From positions 1-48,143 of the forward strand of contig NZ_JAHZIJ010000029.1 of the NCBI RefSeq assembly GCF_019443105.1: 48,143 nucleotides of DNA, read 5' to 3'. The translations under genes were made by a program, and so were the position numbers. Shown here piece after piece: positions 9,087 through 19,103 of this stretch (position 1 is its first letter; the number at the start of each line of letters is the position of its first letter). Below the pieces are notes generated by a model, which had not been told where the DNA came from, searched no databases, and worked only from the letters and a program-made list of their open reading frames with translations. Origin of the DNA: Paenibacillus oenotherae (GTDB taxonomy: Bacteria; Bacillota; Bacilli; Paenibacillales; Paenibacillaceae).

Positions 9087-9779
9087 ATGGGCACTGAAGA
9101 GCGTGATAACCTGACGGGATCCCCGGAGACTGGCCTGCCCAAGAGGGAGCTGCTGAAGGTAGCGATGCCCAAAGGGCGTATCTATAAGCAGGCGTCCAAG
9201 CTGTTCCGTGAAGCGGGACTGCCGATTCCAAGCGATTTTGACGATACGCGGAAGCTGATCATCGAGCTTCCCGAAGCGGGCATGTCGTTTATTATGGCCA
9301 AGCCGGTGGATGTTCCCACTTATGTGGAATACGGCGTTGCCGATATCGGTATTGTAGGCAAGGATGTCTTGATGGAAGAGAATAAGGATGTCTACGAGCT
9401 GCTGGATCTCGGTATTGCGAAATGCCGGATGTCGGTGATCGGATTGCCGGATTGGAAGCCGATTATTAACCCTCGGGTCGCGACGAAGTACCCCAATGTG
9501 GCATCACAGTATTTCCGCGAGCTGGGACAGCAGGTGGAGGTCATCAAGCTGAACGGCTCTATTGAGCTTGCACCGCTCATCGGCCTTGCCGACCGAATCG
9601 TCGATATGGTGGAAACCGGCCAGACGCTGCGCGAGAACGGGCTTGTCGAGATGCAGACGATATTCGGCATTACGAGCCGGCTGATCGCTAATCGCGTCAG
9701 CTACCGGATGAAGAATGAAGCGATTCAAGGTCTGTGCGATAAGCTGCAGCATACAATTGCGGCTGGAGTAAAGGCTTAG
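9087..9779 (+). CDS. hisG: ATP phosphoribosyltransferase catalytic subunit, short form
   Basis: A 230-aa enzyme for the first committed step of histidine synthesis (ATP + PRPP to PR-ATP). It lacks the C-terminal regulatory domain of long HisG, which is why HisZ is needed. [24 protein letters not shown] and the PRPP-binding region [14 protein letters not shown] are present. Residues 1-20 form an unusual polar N-terminal extension; the core starts around Leu24. GGGAGGTGCG precedes the ATG. Confidence 0.95.
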   Translation: MGTEERDNLTGSPETGLPKRELLKVAMPKGRIYKQASKLFREAGLPIPSDFDDTRKLIIELPEAGMSFIMAKPVDVPTYVEYGVADIGIVGKDVLMEENKDVYELLDLGIAKCRMSVIGLPDWKPIINPRVATKYPNVASQYFRELGQQVEVIKLNGSIELAPLIGLADRIVDMVETGQTLRENGLVEMQTIFGITSRLIANRVSYRMKNEAIQGLCDKLQHTIAAGVKA

Positions 9780-9871
9780 GGCTGCGGCTTATTGGAGCAG
9801 CTTGGCACGATATATGAAGCGGCGGCATTCTTCATAAGAATCGCGCGCCGCGGTGAAAGGGGCGAGGCGGC

Positions 9872-11158
9872 ATGCGCAGACTGCGAGCGGAGCAGTTTGG
9901 TTTGACGCGTGAGGTGGAGTATGGAACTCCTCAGCAGAATGAGACGGTAGGGCAGATCGTGGAAGCGGTCCGGACCGAGGGTGATGAGGCGCTGCTGCGC
10001 TATACGGAGCAGCTTGACCGGGTTAAGCTGGACACAGCGTCATTGCGTGTGACCGATAGTGAGATACAGGCGGCTTATGCGAAGGTAGACGAAGCCTTCT
10101 TGACGGCTATTCGCGAGGCTGCCGTGAATATTAGGGTGTTCCATGAGAAGCAGCTGCGGCAATCATGGGTGGATGTTCAGCCTGACGGTACGATGCTGGG
10201 CCAGCTGCTGCGTCCGCTTAAACGGGTCGGAGTATATGTGCCTGGCGGCAAAGCTGCCTACCCTTCGTCCGTGCTTATGAACGTTATACCGGCGCAGGTT
10301 GCCGGTGTGCCGGAGATTGTAATGGTCACACCGCCATCGACTGGCGGCAAAGAAGGGATCGATCCGTTCATTCTGGTGGCAGCTGCTGAAGCGGGTGTGA
10401 AGGAAATGTACCGTGTCGGCGGCGCACAGGCGATTGCTGCGCTCGCATACGGGACTGCAACGATAAAGCCTGTCGATAAAATTACGGGACCGGGCAATAT
10501 TTATGTGGCGCTTGCGAAACGGGCTGTATTCGGAGCGGTCGATATTGACAGCATCGCGGGTCCAAGCGAGATTGTCGTGCTCGCTGACGACACGGCCAAT
10601 CCGGCCTATGTTGCTGCCGATCTATTGTCACAAGCAGAGCATGATGAGATGTCGTCGGCTATCCTTGTCACGACATCCCAGGTGCTGGCGGATGCTGTGT
10701 CGGCAGAGGTGGAGCGGCAATTATCCCTGCTGCCGCGGGAAGAGATTGCCCGCAAATCAATCGAGAACAACGGTGCTGTATTAATGGCGGACACGCTGGA
10801 TGAGGCGATTGCGGTCATTAACCGGATGGCGCCGGAGCATTTGGAGATTATGACGGCGGAGCCGATGTCGCTTCTGGGCCGGATCGAGAATGCGGGAGCG
10901 ATCTTCATCGGACCTTACAGCTCGGAGCCGGTGGGCGATTATTGGGCAGGCCCGAATCATATTCTGCCAACGAATGGAACCGCAAGGTTCTCGTCGCCCG
11001 TCAATGTGGATGACTTCGTTAAGAAGTCCAGCTTGATCTATTACAGCAAGGACGCGCTGCTGGCCAGCGGCGACAAGATTATGACGTTAGCCCGTCACGA
11101 AGGGCTGGAGGCGCATGCCCGCGCGATTGAGATCCGGTTGGAGCAGGAACGCGGTTAA
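9872..11158 (+). CDS. hisD: Histidinol dehydrogenase
   Basis: A 428-aa zinc enzyme that oxidises L-histidinol to L-histidine in two NAD-dependent steps. Recognisable stretches are [62 protein letters not shown] and the zinc/substrate motif [11 protein letters not shown], with [17 protein letters not shown] later. AAAGGGGCGAGG lies before the ATG. A 92-base gap separates it from hisG, with no promoter obvious to me. Confidence 0.96.
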   Translation: MRRLRAEQFGLTREVEYGTPQQNETVGQIVEAVRTEGDEALLRYTEQLDRVKLDTASLRVTDSEIQAAYAKVDEAFLTAIREAAVNIRVFHEKQLRQSWVDVQPDGTMLGQLLRPLKRVGVYVPGGKAAYPSSVLMNVIPAQVAGVPEIVMVTPPSTGGKEGIDPFILVAAAEAGVKEMYRVGGAQAIAALAYGTATIKPVDKITGPGNIYVALAKRAVFGAVDIDSIAGPSEIVVLADDTANPAYVAADLLSQAEHDEMSSAILVTTSQVLADAVSAEVERQLSLLPREEIARKSIENNGAVLMADTLDEAIAVINRMAPEHLEIMTAEPMSLLGRIENAGAIFIGPYSSEPVGDYWAGPNHILPTNGTARFSSPVNVDDFVKKSSLIYYSKDALLASGDKIMTLARHEGLEAHARAIEIRLEQERG

Positions 11159-11218
11159 TGCAATGTAATGGTTCCCGGCTGCGGGAACTCTCTATATATA
11201 AGGGAAGAGGGTTAATTC

Positions 11219-11818
11219 ATGGCGGATCAAATTACTCGTGCGGCCGATGTGGTGCGCAAGACGAATGAAACGGACATTAAGCTGGCATTTGCAATTGATG
11301 GGAGCGGCGTGTCCAAGATCGAGACGGATGTGCCGTTCTTGAACCATATGCTGGATTTGTTCACGAAGCATGGACAATTCGATTTGAATGTAGAGGCGCT
11401 CGGGGATGTTGATATCGATGACCACCATACGGTGGAGGATATCGGCATTTGTCTGGGGCAGACGATTCAGGCAGCGCTTGGAGACAAGCGCGGCATTAAA
11501 CGGTATGCGTCGGTGTTCGTTCCGATGGATGAGGCGCTGGCACAGGTTGTTATTGATCTGAGCAACCGCCCGCATTTTGAATACCGCGCTCAATACCCGT
11601 CCGCACAAGTGGGCAGCTTCCAGACTGAGCTTGTTCATGAGTTTCTGTGGAAGCTGGCCCTTGAAGCGCGGATGACGCTTCACGTTATCGTTCATTATGG
11701 CGTTAACACGCATCATATGATTGAAGCGGTGTTCAAAGCGCTCGGGCGTGCTCTGGATGAGGCGTCGAGTATCGATCCGCGTGTACAAGGAGTGCCTTCG
11801 ACGAAAGGAGTGCTGTAG
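11219..11818 (+). CDS. hisB: Imidazoleglycerol-phosphate dehydratase
   Basis: A 199-aa manganese-dependent dehydratase. The duplicated histidine motifs are clear: DVDIDDHHTVEDIGICLG in the first half and GVNTHHMIEAVFKALGRAL in the second. This is the monofunctional form; histidinol phosphatase activity comes from hisJ at the end of the operon. AGAGGG precedes the ATG and the stop codon abuts the hisH start. Confidence 0.96.
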   Translation: MADQITRAADVVRKTNETDIKLAFAIDGSGVSKIETDVPFLNHMLDLFTKHGQFDLNVEALGDVDIDDHHTVEDIGICLGQTIQAALGDKRGIKRYASVFVPMDEALAQVVIDLSNRPHFEYRAQYPSAQVGSFQTELVHEFLWKLALEARMTLHVIVHYGVNTHHMIEAVFKALGRALDEASSIDPRVQGVPSTKGVL

Positions 11819-12439
11819 ATGATTGCAATTATCGACTACGGCATGGGGAATTTGCATAGTGTGAGCAAGGCTGTTGAACGTCTTGGTTATGAAGCGGTCG
11901 TAACAGCCGATGCGAAGGAAATTATGGAGGCAGATGGCGCTATTCTGCCGGGTGTCGGCGCCTTCGGCGATGCGATGCAGAATTTGCAGAATACGGGGCT
12001 GGATGAGGTAACGAAGTTTTATGCAGCCTCCGGCAAGCCGCTGCTCGGCATTTGCCTTGGCATGCAGCTGCTGTTCGGCGAGAGCCAGGAATATGGGCTG
12101 CACAAGGGGCTGAATCTGCTGCCCGGAGAGGTCATTCGTTTCCAGGGTGATTTCAAGGTGCCGCATATGGGCTGGAACCGCTTGACGTTCCGCCAAGGCA
12201 ATCCGCTGTTCGAAGGGCTGGAGGAAGGGCATGTATACTTCGTGCATTCCTTTCATGCAAAGCCGGAGCAAGGTGATGACCTTCTCGCTACGACGGATTA
12301 TTATGGACAAGTAACGGCTATTGTCGGCCGGGGCAATGTGTATGGCATGCAGTTCCACCCTGAGAAGAGCGGGGATCTTGGGATGAGCCTGCTCCGCAAT
12401 TTCCTTGCGCTTACAGTCTCAAGCAAAGCGGCACTGTAA
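11819..12439 (+). CDS. hisH: Imidazole glycerol phosphate synthase, glutaminase subunit
   Basis: A 206-aa class I glutamine amidotransferase. The nucleophile Cys lies in [11 protein letters not shown], the catalytic His/Glu in [10 protein letters not shown], and the oxyanion-strand region in [11 protein letters not shown]. It passes ammonia to HisF. Its ATG directly follows the hisB stop. The 61 bases behind it lead straight into hisF, with no hisA between. Confidence 0.96.
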   Translation: MIAIIDYGMGNLHSVSKAVERLGYEAVVTADAKEIMEADGAILPGVGAFGDAMQNLQNTGLDEVTKFYAASGKPLLGICLGMQLLFGESQEYGLHKGLNLLPGEVIRFQGDFKVPHMGWNRLTFRQGNPLFEGLEEGHVYFVHSFHAKPEQGDDLLATTDYYGQVTAIVGRGNVYGMQFHPEKSGDLGMSLLRNFLALTVSSKAAL

Positions 12440-12500
12440 TTTTGGGGCCTGTGGTCGGCAGTGTGCTATAGGATAGTATGACAGAAGGAGGCGGCATCTC

Positions 12501-13259
12501 ATGCTGGCCAAACGAATAATTCCATGCCTCGATGTGAAGGATGGGCGAGTGGTGAAAGGCGTTAATTTCGTCAATTTGCGCGATGCGGGCGATCCTGTGG
12601 AGCTTGCGGCAACGTATGACAAGGAAGGCGCAGACGAGCTGGTGTTTCTCGATATATCGGCTTCTATTGAGGGAAGAGCGACTATGGTGGAGGTCGTTAA
12701 GCGGACAGCGGGCGAGATTACGATTCCGTTCACGGTTGGCGGCGGCATCTCCCATGTTGATGATATGAAGCGGCTGCTTCGCGCCGGAGCGGATAAGATT
12801 GGGATCAATACGGCAGCAGTCAAGAATCCGTCGCTTGTTAAGGATGGCTCCCGCAAGTTCGGCTCGCAGTGCATCGTTGTCGCTATTGATGCGAAGTTCA
12901 ATCCTGCATGGGGCGAATGGGAAGTCTATACGCATGGCGGACGGAACGCGACGGGCATCCGGGCGCTCGCATGGGCGAAGGAAGTCGAGCAGCTTGGTGC
13001 GGGCGAGATTCTGCTGACCAGCATGGATGCCGACGGGACAAAGGATGGGTTCGATCTGAAGCTGACACGCGCAGTATCGGAGGCGCTCGGCATTCCGGTT
13101 ATTGCCTCCGGCGGAGCGGGACGAGTGGAGGATTTCTTCGATGTGTTCCAGGAAGGCCGCGCGGATGCAGGTCTGGCGGCGACTATTTTTCACTACAAGG
13201 AAATGACGATTCGTGATGTTAAGGATGATCTGAGACAGAGGGGAGTAGAGGTACGATGA
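12501..13259 (+). CDS. hisF: Imidazole glycerol phosphate synthase, cyclase subunit
   Basis: A 252-aa TIM-barrel cyclase that makes IGP and AICAR from PRFAR and ammonia. The N-terminal [15 protein letters not shown] (Asp11) and the mid-barrel VVAIDAKF Asp are the catalytic residues; [14 protein letters not shown] and [12 protein letters not shown] are the two phosphate-binding turns. The CLDV motif and DAKF mark HisF rather than HisA. AGAAGGAGGCGG precedes the ATG. It overlaps hisIE by 4 bases (ATGA). Confidence 0.96.
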   Translation: MLAKRIIPCLDVKDGRVVKGVNFVNLRDAGDPVELAATYDKEGADELVFLDISASIEGRATMVEVVKRTAGEITIPFTVGGGISHVDDMKRLLRAGADKIGINTAAVKNPSLVKDGSRKFGSQCIVVAIDAKFNPAWGEWEVYTHGGRNATGIRALAWAKEVEQLGAGEILLTSMDADGTKDGFDLKLTRAVSEALGIPVIASGGAGRVEDFFDVFQEGRADAGLAATIFHYKEMTIRDVKDDLRQRGVEVR

Positions 13260-13936
13260 GCAGCGCAACAGATAAGGCAGTCAGTGAAATCAAGTGGAAT
13301 GAGGCAGGTCTTGTTCCGGCCATTATTCAGGACTCCATCAGCAAAGAAGTGCTCATGATGGCTTATATGAACCGGGAATCGCTGGCGAAATCGCTAGAGT
13401 CAGGTGAAACCTGGTTCTGGAGCCGTTCACGCAATGAGCTCTGGCATAAGGGAGCGACAAGCGGACATGTTCAGCGCATTGTGTCGATGCATTATGATTG
13501 TGACGGGGATACGCTGCTTGTGCGTGTAGAGCAGAGCGGCGCCGCCTGTCATACGGGCAGCTACAGCTGCTTCTTCAACAAGGTGGAGGGCGTTGCAGGA
13601 GCTGAGACTGGCTCCGAGACTCTGCCGACCGGTGACCGGTTCGCGATGCTGAATCAGCTTGAGGCTGTTATTGCCCAGCGTTATGCTGAGCGTCCGGAGG
13701 GTGCATACACCACCTATCTGTTCGAGAAGGGCGTCGACAAAATTCTGAAGAAGGTCGGCGAAGAGACGGCAGAGGTTATTATCGCTGCGAAGAATAATGA
13801 CAAGGACGAGCTGCGTTACGAAGCCAGCGACCTCATCTTCCATTTGATGGTACTGCTGCGCGAGCAGGGAGTACCGCTTGATGATTTGATGATGGAGCTA
13901 GGGCGCCGTCACAATAAATCGAAGCAGTCCTCTTAG
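13256..13936 (+). CDS. hisI: Bifunctional phosphoribosyl-AMP cyclohydrolase / phosphoribosyl-ATP pyrophosphatase
   Basis: A 226-aa HisI-HisE fusion that catalyses steps 2 and 3 of histidine synthesis. The N-terminal domain (about 1-115) has [26 protein letters not shown]-type sequence, [11 protein letters not shown] with metal-binding Asp/Cys, and [12 protein letters not shown]. The C-terminal domain (about 125-226) has the MazG-like helices [16 protein letters not shown] and [13 protein letters not shown]. Its start overlaps the hisF stop (ATGA), indicating coupled translation. Confidence 0.95.
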   Translation: MSSATDKAVSEIKWNEAGLVPAIIQDSISKEVLMMAYMNRESLAKSLESGETWFWSRSRNELWHKGATSGHVQRIVSMHYDCDGDTLLVRVEQSGAACHTGSYSCFFNKVEGVAGAETGSETLPTGDRFAMLNQLEAVIAQRYAERPEGAYTTYLFEKGVDKILKKVGEETAEVIIAAKNNDKDELRYEASDLIFHLMVLLREQGVPLDDLMMELGRRHNKSKQSS

Positions 13937-13994
13937 GCGGAAGGGTGCCGCAACAGGGGCATTGAAGAATAGCAGTCAGAGGAGGTACCGGAAC

Positions 13995-14801
13995 TTGTTG
14001 ATCGATTATCATACTCATCACGCCAGATGCGGACACGCAGTCGGCACATTGGAGGAATACGTGAAGCAGGGCATCGCAATTGGCCTTCAGCAGATCGGGT
14101 TATCCGATCATATGCCGCTGCTTCATGTCGATCCGGCCGATTATTATCCGGAGATGGCCATGCCGATGGACGAGCTGCCTCGTTATGTGGAGGAATGCTT
14201 CGAGCTGAAGGAGAAGTATAAGGGCCAAATTGATGTGCGTGTCGGTCTTGAAGGGGATTATATCGAAGGCTGGGAGGAAGCGATCCAGCGTATCGTCTCC
14301 GCCTACCCTTGGGATTATGTGATCGGCTCCGTTCATTTTCTCGGCACATGGGATGTGACGGACTTCCGCCAGACAGCTGGCTGGGAAGGCCAGGACCGGA
14401 TGGCTGTCTATGAGCGTTATTATGATGCTATCGGCAAGGCGGCGGCAACGGGCTTCTATGATTATATCGGCCACATTGACGTCATCAAGCGTTTCGGCTA
14501 CAAGCCGGATGGCGATGTGACGCATTTGGAGGATGCTGCGCTTGAGGCTGTGAAGCGGGCTGGAATCGCGATTGAGCTGAATGCCTCGGGACTTCGCACG
14601 CCTGCGGCGGAGATGTTCCCAAGCCGCCGGATGCTGGAGCGGGCCCGTGATCTGGGCATTCCGCTGACAATCGGTTCGGACGCGCATCAACCGGAACGAC
14701 TTGGACAATATTTAGATGAGGCGCGTGCGCTGTTGAAAGAAGTCGGAATCAGGCAGTTAGCGACCTTTGAAGGGCGAAAACGGCGGATGATTGATTTTTG
14801 A
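13995..14801 (+). CDS. hisJ: Histidinol-phosphatase, PHP family
   Basis: A 268-aa PHP-domain phosphatase that removes phosphate from histidinol phosphate, the step before HisD. Metal ligands appear as DYHTHHARCGHA at the N-terminus, GLEGDYIEGWE, GSVHFLG, GHIDVIKRFG and TIGSDAHQPERLG. I choose TTG 13995 (MLIDYHTHH) because AGAGGAGGT lies at the right distance; an upstream in-frame TTG at 13962 would put that Shine-Dalgarno inside the gene. It closes the his operon; the prs promoter overlaps its stop codon. Confidence 0.9.
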   Translation: MLIDYHTHHARCGHAVGTLEEYVKQGIAIGLQQIGLSDHMPLLHVDPADYYPEMAMPMDELPRYVEECFELKEKYKGQIDVRVGLEGDYIEGWEEAIQRIVSAYPWDYVIGSVHFLGTWDVTDFRQTAGWEGQDRMAVYERYYDAIGKAAATGFYDYIGHIDVIKRFGYKPDGDVTHLEDAALEAVKRAGIAIELNASGLRTPAAEMFPSRRMLERARDLGIPLTIGSDAHQPERLGQYLDEARALLKEVGIRQLATFEGRKRRMIDF

Positions 14802-14825
14802 ATTATTCGTGATTCCATGTATAAT
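14798..14825 (+). promoter_or_regulatory. Sigma-A promoter for prs
   Basis: TTGAAT (14798-14803), a 16-base spacer and a consensus TATAAT (14820-14825). It overlaps the hisJ stop codon, so prs can be expressed independently of the his operon. Confidence 0.75.
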
Positions 14826-14892
14826 GAAAGATGTCGAAACAAGCTGTGCATACGAACGCAAATTTAGTGGTTTAATCGCTCAGGAGGGTATC

Positions 14893-15843
14893 ATGTTTAG
14901 CGACAAGTTGCGTCTTTTCTCTGGTTCTTCGAACCAAAAACTTGCCGAAAGCATCAGTTCCGAACTCGGAATGCCGCTCGGTAAAATCAAAGTGTCTCGC
15001 TTCAAAAGCGGCGAGATTTATGTACACTATGAGGAGACAATTCGCAACTGCGACGTCTTCATCCTGCAGTCTTTCTCGCACCCGATTAACGATCATTTTG
15101 TCGAATTGCTCGTCATGATCGATGCGGCCAAGCGCGCTTCTGCACGTACTGTTAACATCATTGTGCCGTATTACGGCTATGCGCGTCAGGAAAGAAAGGC
15201 AGCGCCGCGGGAGCCAATCTCGGCGAAAATGCTGGCGGACGTTCTCACGACGGTAGGCGCCAATCGTGTGATTACGATTGATCTGCATGCGCCAGCGATC
15301 CAGGGCTTCTTCAATATTCCTGTCGATCATCTGACAGCGCTGGATATTATCAGCGACTATCTGAAGGGCAAGAACATTAAGAATCCGGTTGTTGTATCCC
15401 CGGATGCAGGACGTGCATCCACAGCTGAGAAGCTGGCCAACTACCTGGATTCGCCGTTCGCGATTATGATCAAGAAGCGTCCTGCTCACAATGAGTCTGT
15501 CATTACTCATGTCATCGGTGATGTACAAGGTCAAACCCCGATCATCATCGAGGATATGATTGATACAGGTACGACAATCGTCAATGTCGTAGAGGGTCTC
15601 AAGGAACGCGGCGCAGAGGATGTCTATGTATGCGCGACACATCCGCTTTTCTCCGGTCCTGCTCTTCAGCGATTGGATCATCCCAATATTAAGGAAGTCG
15701 TCGTCACCGACTCGATCCTGCTGCCTGAGAACCGTTCGGAACGGTTCACGGTGCTTTCGGTTGCGCCAATGCTGGCAGAAGCAACCCGAATTATTATGCA
15801 GGGCGGTTCCATCAGCACACTGTTCAAAAGCGCTGGAATCTAG
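14893..15843 (+). CDS. prs: Ribose-phosphate pyrophosphokinase (PRPP synthetase)
   Basis: A 316-aa cytoplasmic enzyme that makes PRPP from ribose 5-phosphate and ATP. FSGSSNQKLAESI, the ATP-binding flexible loop ARQERKAAPREPISAKMLAD, the metal site TIDLHAPAIQGFF and the PRPP signature PIIIEDMIDTGTTI are present. AGGAGGG lies before ATG 14893; the frame is open upstream to 14791 but that stretch has no support. Its position after the his operon makes sense because HisG uses PRPP. Bacillales often have another prs beside glmU, so this may be a second copy. Confidence 0.92.
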   Translation: MFSDKLRLFSGSSNQKLAESISSELGMPLGKIKVSRFKSGEIYVHYEETIRNCDVFILQSFSHPINDHFVELLVMIDAAKRASARTVNIIVPYYGYARQERKAAPREPISAKMLADVLTTVGANRVITIDLHAPAIQGFFNIPVDHLTALDIISDYLKGKNIKNPVVVSPDAGRASTAEKLANYLDSPFAIMIKKRPAHNESVITHVIGDVQGQTPIIIEDMIDTGTTIVNVVEGLKERGAEDVYVCATHPLFSGPALQRLDHPNIKEVVVTDSILLPENRSERFTVLSVAPMLAEATRIIMQGGSISTLFKSAGI

Positions 15844-16111
15844 CATATCGGGAAATCGGGGCATGATTCATTCACGACAATTCCCTTCGAACGATAGCGG
15901 GAGTCTCCTCTCGCTTATCGTTTATCGGGGGCATTTAACTGGTGATAGAACGCAAGTATGATACGATGCAGTTTATAATTCAATACGGCCGCAGACAGCG
16001 GTATTCCCCTAAATCGTGGGTCTTCATGCGATTAACGACCGCCCTTCCTTCTATAGGAGGCGTAATTGTTTGCGCAGGTAGTCCACGATTTTCCCACATA
16101 TTCTTTCGTGT
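15844..16111 (+). other. Intergenic region prs-TPR gene
   Basis: This stretch has no supported gene. An imperfect stem AACGATAGCGGGAG / CTCTCGCTTATCGTT (15890-15922) may end prs transcription, though the T stretch after it is short. The rest up to the promoter near 16129 shows nothing I recognise. Confidence 0.5.
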
Positions 16112-16128
16112 ATGGATTTGCCGCGCTG

Positions 16129-16137
16129 TGGTATAAT
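16129..16137 (+). promoter_or_regulatory. Extended -10 promoter for the TPR gene
   Basis: TGGTATAAT is a perfect extended -10 (TGn plus TATAAT), about 38 bases before the start codon. No good -35 is found at 17 bases, as is common for extended -10 promoters. Confidence 0.6.
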
Positions 16138-16174
16138 CGTAGCAACTTTGATGTACCGGGGAGGTGCCTTGCGG

Positions 16175-17920
16175 ATGAAAGAAAAGAAACGAGCGGCTGC
16201 CAGTCATAAGACCAAAGTAATACCGATTCAATGGGACGCAACGTTCTTCTTCGAGCGGGCTGTTCGCTCGCTGGATCGATATCATTATGACAAGGCACTG
16301 AAGTATTTCCGGCGCGCCGTTGAATATGAGCCGGATAATCCGGTTAACCATTGCAATATGGCGGGCATTCTGTCGGAGATGGGCGATTATCAGGAATCGA
16401 ATCTGATTCTCAGCAAAATCGTTGAAGAGCTGGAGCCGACGATGACGGAATGCCACTTTTATATGGCGAACAACTACGCCAATATGGAGAGGTATGAGGA
16501 TGCGGAGGATTCACTAATCCGCTACCTGGAAGAGGATCCTGACGGGCAGTTTCTTGACGAAGCGGAAGAGATGATGGATCTGCTCCACTTCGAGTTGGAG
16601 CGGCCGACTCGGCTTGCCTTTATTAAGGCGCGTGAAGGCTACTACGAACATGACCGAGCGCGGTCGATGCTGGAGGAAGGCAAGTTCGTCGAAGCGGTCA
16701 AGCTGCTGGAAGGAATTGTCGAGAAGAATGGCGAGTTTCTTGCAGCCCGCAACAATCTGGCGCTGGCCTACTACTACATGGGCATGTTCGAGAAAGCGAT
16801 GGTTACCATCCACGAGGTTCTGGCTATTGAATCCGGCAATCTGCATGCCCTCTGCAATCTGGCGATCTTCCTTCAACACTCCGGGGATACGGAACAGCTG
16901 AAGCCGCTGGTTGCGCTGCTGTGCAAGACGATTCCGTTCCACCAGGAGCATGTATTTAAGCTTGCTACGACGATGGGTATATTAGGTGAGCACCGGGAAG
17001 CGCACAGACATTTTGTGCGGCTGCTAAAGGATAGCTCTCTTCGTTCTGATGCATGCTTGTATCATTACACAGCTGTTGCCGCGTGCAATATCGGACGGCT
17101 GGAGGAAGCGGAGCGGATGTGGCAGCAAGCGAACAAGCTTGATCCTTCATCCAATGTACCGGGATATTACCTGGAGCAGCTCGGCCTCTTCCGCAGCGGC
17201 AGCCAGACGGCGCCGACCAGCTATCACTATCATCTCCCCTTCGAAGAGCAGTTCAAGCTCTGGGAGAAATCAAGCGATACCATTCCCGATCACCTGAAGC
17301 GTGACCCGCTTGTACGGTCTTCCTTCTTCTGGGCGCTGCGTCATGGTGATCGTCATACGAAGCTTCAAGTCATACAGGCGCTTGGCATGATTGCCGACAA
17401 TGAAGTGAAGGATGCGCTGCGCCATTTCATAATGGAGCCGCTTGAAGATGATTATTTGAAGCGGATCGCAATCTTTGTGCTCCGTTCGATTGGTGTGCAT
17501 GAATCGCTGGAGGCCATTCTGGAAGGCAAGGAAACCGTTATTGAACATAGCCGGATGCCGTCGAGGCTGCCGGTATGGGAAGACAAATGGCAAGCGGTGC
17601 TGGAAGCGGCGCTTGTACGGATGAACAAGCATTACGATCTGGTACAGCAGCATGATCTGTTGACGCTCTGGATCGAGTTTTTGTCGCGTGTCTACCCGGA
17701 TGTGCCTAAGCTTGGCAAGGTTGAAGGCTGGGCGGCGGCTTTGGAGTATTTGACTGCGAAGATGCATAGACGGGCCATCTCGTACCATGAAGTATCCCAG
17801 CGATATGGGATCTCCATTGCGACTGTGAGCAAGTGCTCCAAGCGTATTGATGAAATATGTGGAATTAAGGAAAAGATGAAACTAATTTTCCCCGCTTTGG
17901 CGGATTCTAATAATGAATAA
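16175..17920 (+). CDS. Tetratricopeptide-repeat protein with C-terminal HTH-like segment (YvcD-like)
   Basis: A 581-aa soluble protein with TPR units, for example ALKYFRRAVEYEPDNPVNHCNMAGIL, ARNNLALAYYYMGMFEKAM and AERMWQQANKLDPSS-type repeats, over about residues 30-340. A middle section (about 360-500) looks like alpha-helical HEAT-type repeats. The last ~35 residues contain YHEVSQRYGISIATVSKCSK, a helix-turn-helix-like segment. GGGGAGGTG precedes ATG 16175. It lies directly before trxB, as yvcD does in B. subtilis. The function is unknown; TPRs imply protein binding. Confidence 0.82.
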   Translation: MKEKKRAAASHKTKVIPIQWDATFFFERAVRSLDRYHYDKALKYFRRAVEYEPDNPVNHCNMAGILSEMGDYQESNLILSKIVEELEPTMTECHFYMANNYANMERYEDAEDSLIRYLEEDPDGQFLDEAEEMMDLLHFELERPTRLAFIKAREGYYEHDRARSMLEEGKFVEAVKLLEGIVEKNGEFLAARNNLALAYYYMGMFEKAMVTIHEVLAIESGNLHALCNLAIFLQHSGDTEQLKPLVALLCKTIPFHQEHVFKLATTMGILGEHREAHRHFVRLLKDSSLRSDACLYHYTAVAACNIGRLEEAERMWQQANKLDPSSNVPGYYLEQLGLFRSGSQTAPTSYHYHLPFEEQFKLWEKSSDTIPDHLKRDPLVRSSFFWALRHGDRHTKLQVIQALGMIADNEVKDALRHFIMEPLEDDYLKRIAIFVLRSIGVHESLEAILEGKETVIEHSRMPSRLPVWEDKWQAVLEAALVRMNKHYDLVQQHDLLTLWIEFLSRVYPDVPKLGKVEGWAAALEYLTAKMHRRAISYHEVSQRYGISIATVSKCSKRIDEICGIKEKMKLIFPALADSNNE

Positions 17921-17952
17921 TGATCTAGACGCTTTTGAAGGAGGCAAATGAT

Positions 17953-18900
17953 ATGTACAAATCCATTATTATCGGAACAGGGCCGGCTGGATTGACGGCA
18001 GCTATTTACCTGGCTCGTGCGAACATGAACCCGCTCGTTATTGAAGGGCCGGAGCCTGGCGGTCAGCTAACGACAACGACAGAGGTTGAGAACTTCCCTG
18101 GTTTTCCTGAAGGCATCATGGGGCCGGATCTGATGGCGAACATGCGCAAGCAGGCTGAACGGTTCGGCGCGGAATTCCGTACCGGTTGGGTCAATTCTGT
18201 GGACACATCCAAGCGTCCGTTCACACTTCAGGTTGAAGGACAAGGCGAACTGCAGGCAGAGACGCTTATTATTTCTACCGGAGCTTCTGCCAAGTACCTT
18301 GGAATTGCCAATGAGAAGGAAAACATCGGACGGGGTGTCAGCACCTGCGCAACCTGTGACGGCTTCTTCTTCAGAGGCAAAAAAATTATTGTAGTCGGCG
18401 GCGGCGATTCTGCGATGGAGGAAGCCAACTTCCTGACTCGCTTCGCAACTGAGGTCGTCCTGGTGCACCGTCGTGAAGAGATGCGGGCATCGAAGATTAT
18501 GCAGGATCGCGCCCGCGAGAACAGCAAGATCAGCTGGGCTCTGAACAAGACGCCGGTTGAGGTGGTAGCTGGCGAGCAAGGCGTGACCGGGTTGAAGGTT
18601 CGCAACAATGAGACAGGTGCTGAGGAAATCATTGAGACCAATGGTATATTCGTAGCGATCGGCCATACGCCGAATACGAAGTTTCTTGGCGGTCAATTGG
18701 ATGCGGATGAGACCGGCTATCTGCTCGTGAAGCCGGGTACGTCAGAGACGAACATCCCTGGTATATTCGCTTGCGGAGATGTGCAGGATCAAAAGTACCG
18801 CCAAGCGATTACAGCGGCAGGAAGTGGTTGCATGGCGGCGCTTGATTGCGAGAGATTCCTTGAAGAGAATGCGGTGCACGACTGGAGTCAATCGGTATAA
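17953..18900 (+). CDS. trxB: Thioredoxin-disulfide reductase
   Basis: A 315-aa FAD/NADPH flavoprotein that reduces thioredoxin. The FAD site GTGPAGLTAA is at the N-terminus, the redox motif CATC at Cys132/Cys135, the NADPH site VVGGGDSAMEEANFL, and the C-terminal FAD motif FACGDVQDQKYRQAITAAGSG follow. The start is set at ATG 17953 (MYKSIIIGTG) because AAGGAGG lies 8 bases ahead. It is probably transcribed with the TPR gene. Confidence 0.95.
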   Translation: MYKSIIIGTGPAGLTAAIYLARANMNPLVIEGPEPGGQLTTTTEVENFPGFPEGIMGPDLMANMRKQAERFGAEFRTGWVNSVDTSKRPFTLQVEGQGELQAETLIISTGASAKYLGIANEKENIGRGVSTCATCDGFFFRGKKIIVVGGGDSAMEEANFLTRFATEVVLVHRREEMRASKIMQDRARENSKISWALNKTPVEVVAGEQGVTGLKVRNNETGAEEIIETNGIFVAIGHTPNTKFLGGQLDADETGYLLVKPGTSETNIPGIFACGDVQDQKYRQAITAAGSGCMAALDCERFLEENAVHDWSQSV

Positions 18901-18945
18901 GCACCAAGGTTACATCTGACCAGTCGGAGCTGCGGGTCGGATAGA

Positions 18946-18975
18946 CGACGCTGCCCGAGGAGAAGGGCGGCGTCG
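18946..18975 (+). terminator. GC-rich hairpin after trxB
   Basis: CGACGCTGCCC pairs with GGGCGGCGTCG (11 bp, one G-T). There is no T run behind it, so it may be a weak terminator or mRNA-stabilising stem. Confidence 0.45.
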
Positions 18976-19029
18976 CTTCATGTAAGAGGCTGACACGCAA
19001 ACCCTTGATAATTCTAGGATTGGTTGCCC

Positions 19030-19058
19030 TTGACCACTAGAGGGCGTTCAATTATAGT
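19030..19058 (+). promoter_or_regulatory. Sigma-A promoter for the glcK-rapZ-yvcK-whiA cluster
   Basis: TTGACC (19030-19035), a 17-base spacer and TATAGT (19053-19058), placed 45 bases before glcK. Confidence 0.75.
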
Positions 19059-19103
19059 GGAACAGAAGAATCGCATACCTATATTGTAGAGGTGGACTAG
19101 TTA

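Noticed and set aside
11192-12358. 388-aa minus-strand open frame opposite hisB-hisH
   Set aside because: It runs antisense to two well-conserved enzymes and shows no recognisable motif.
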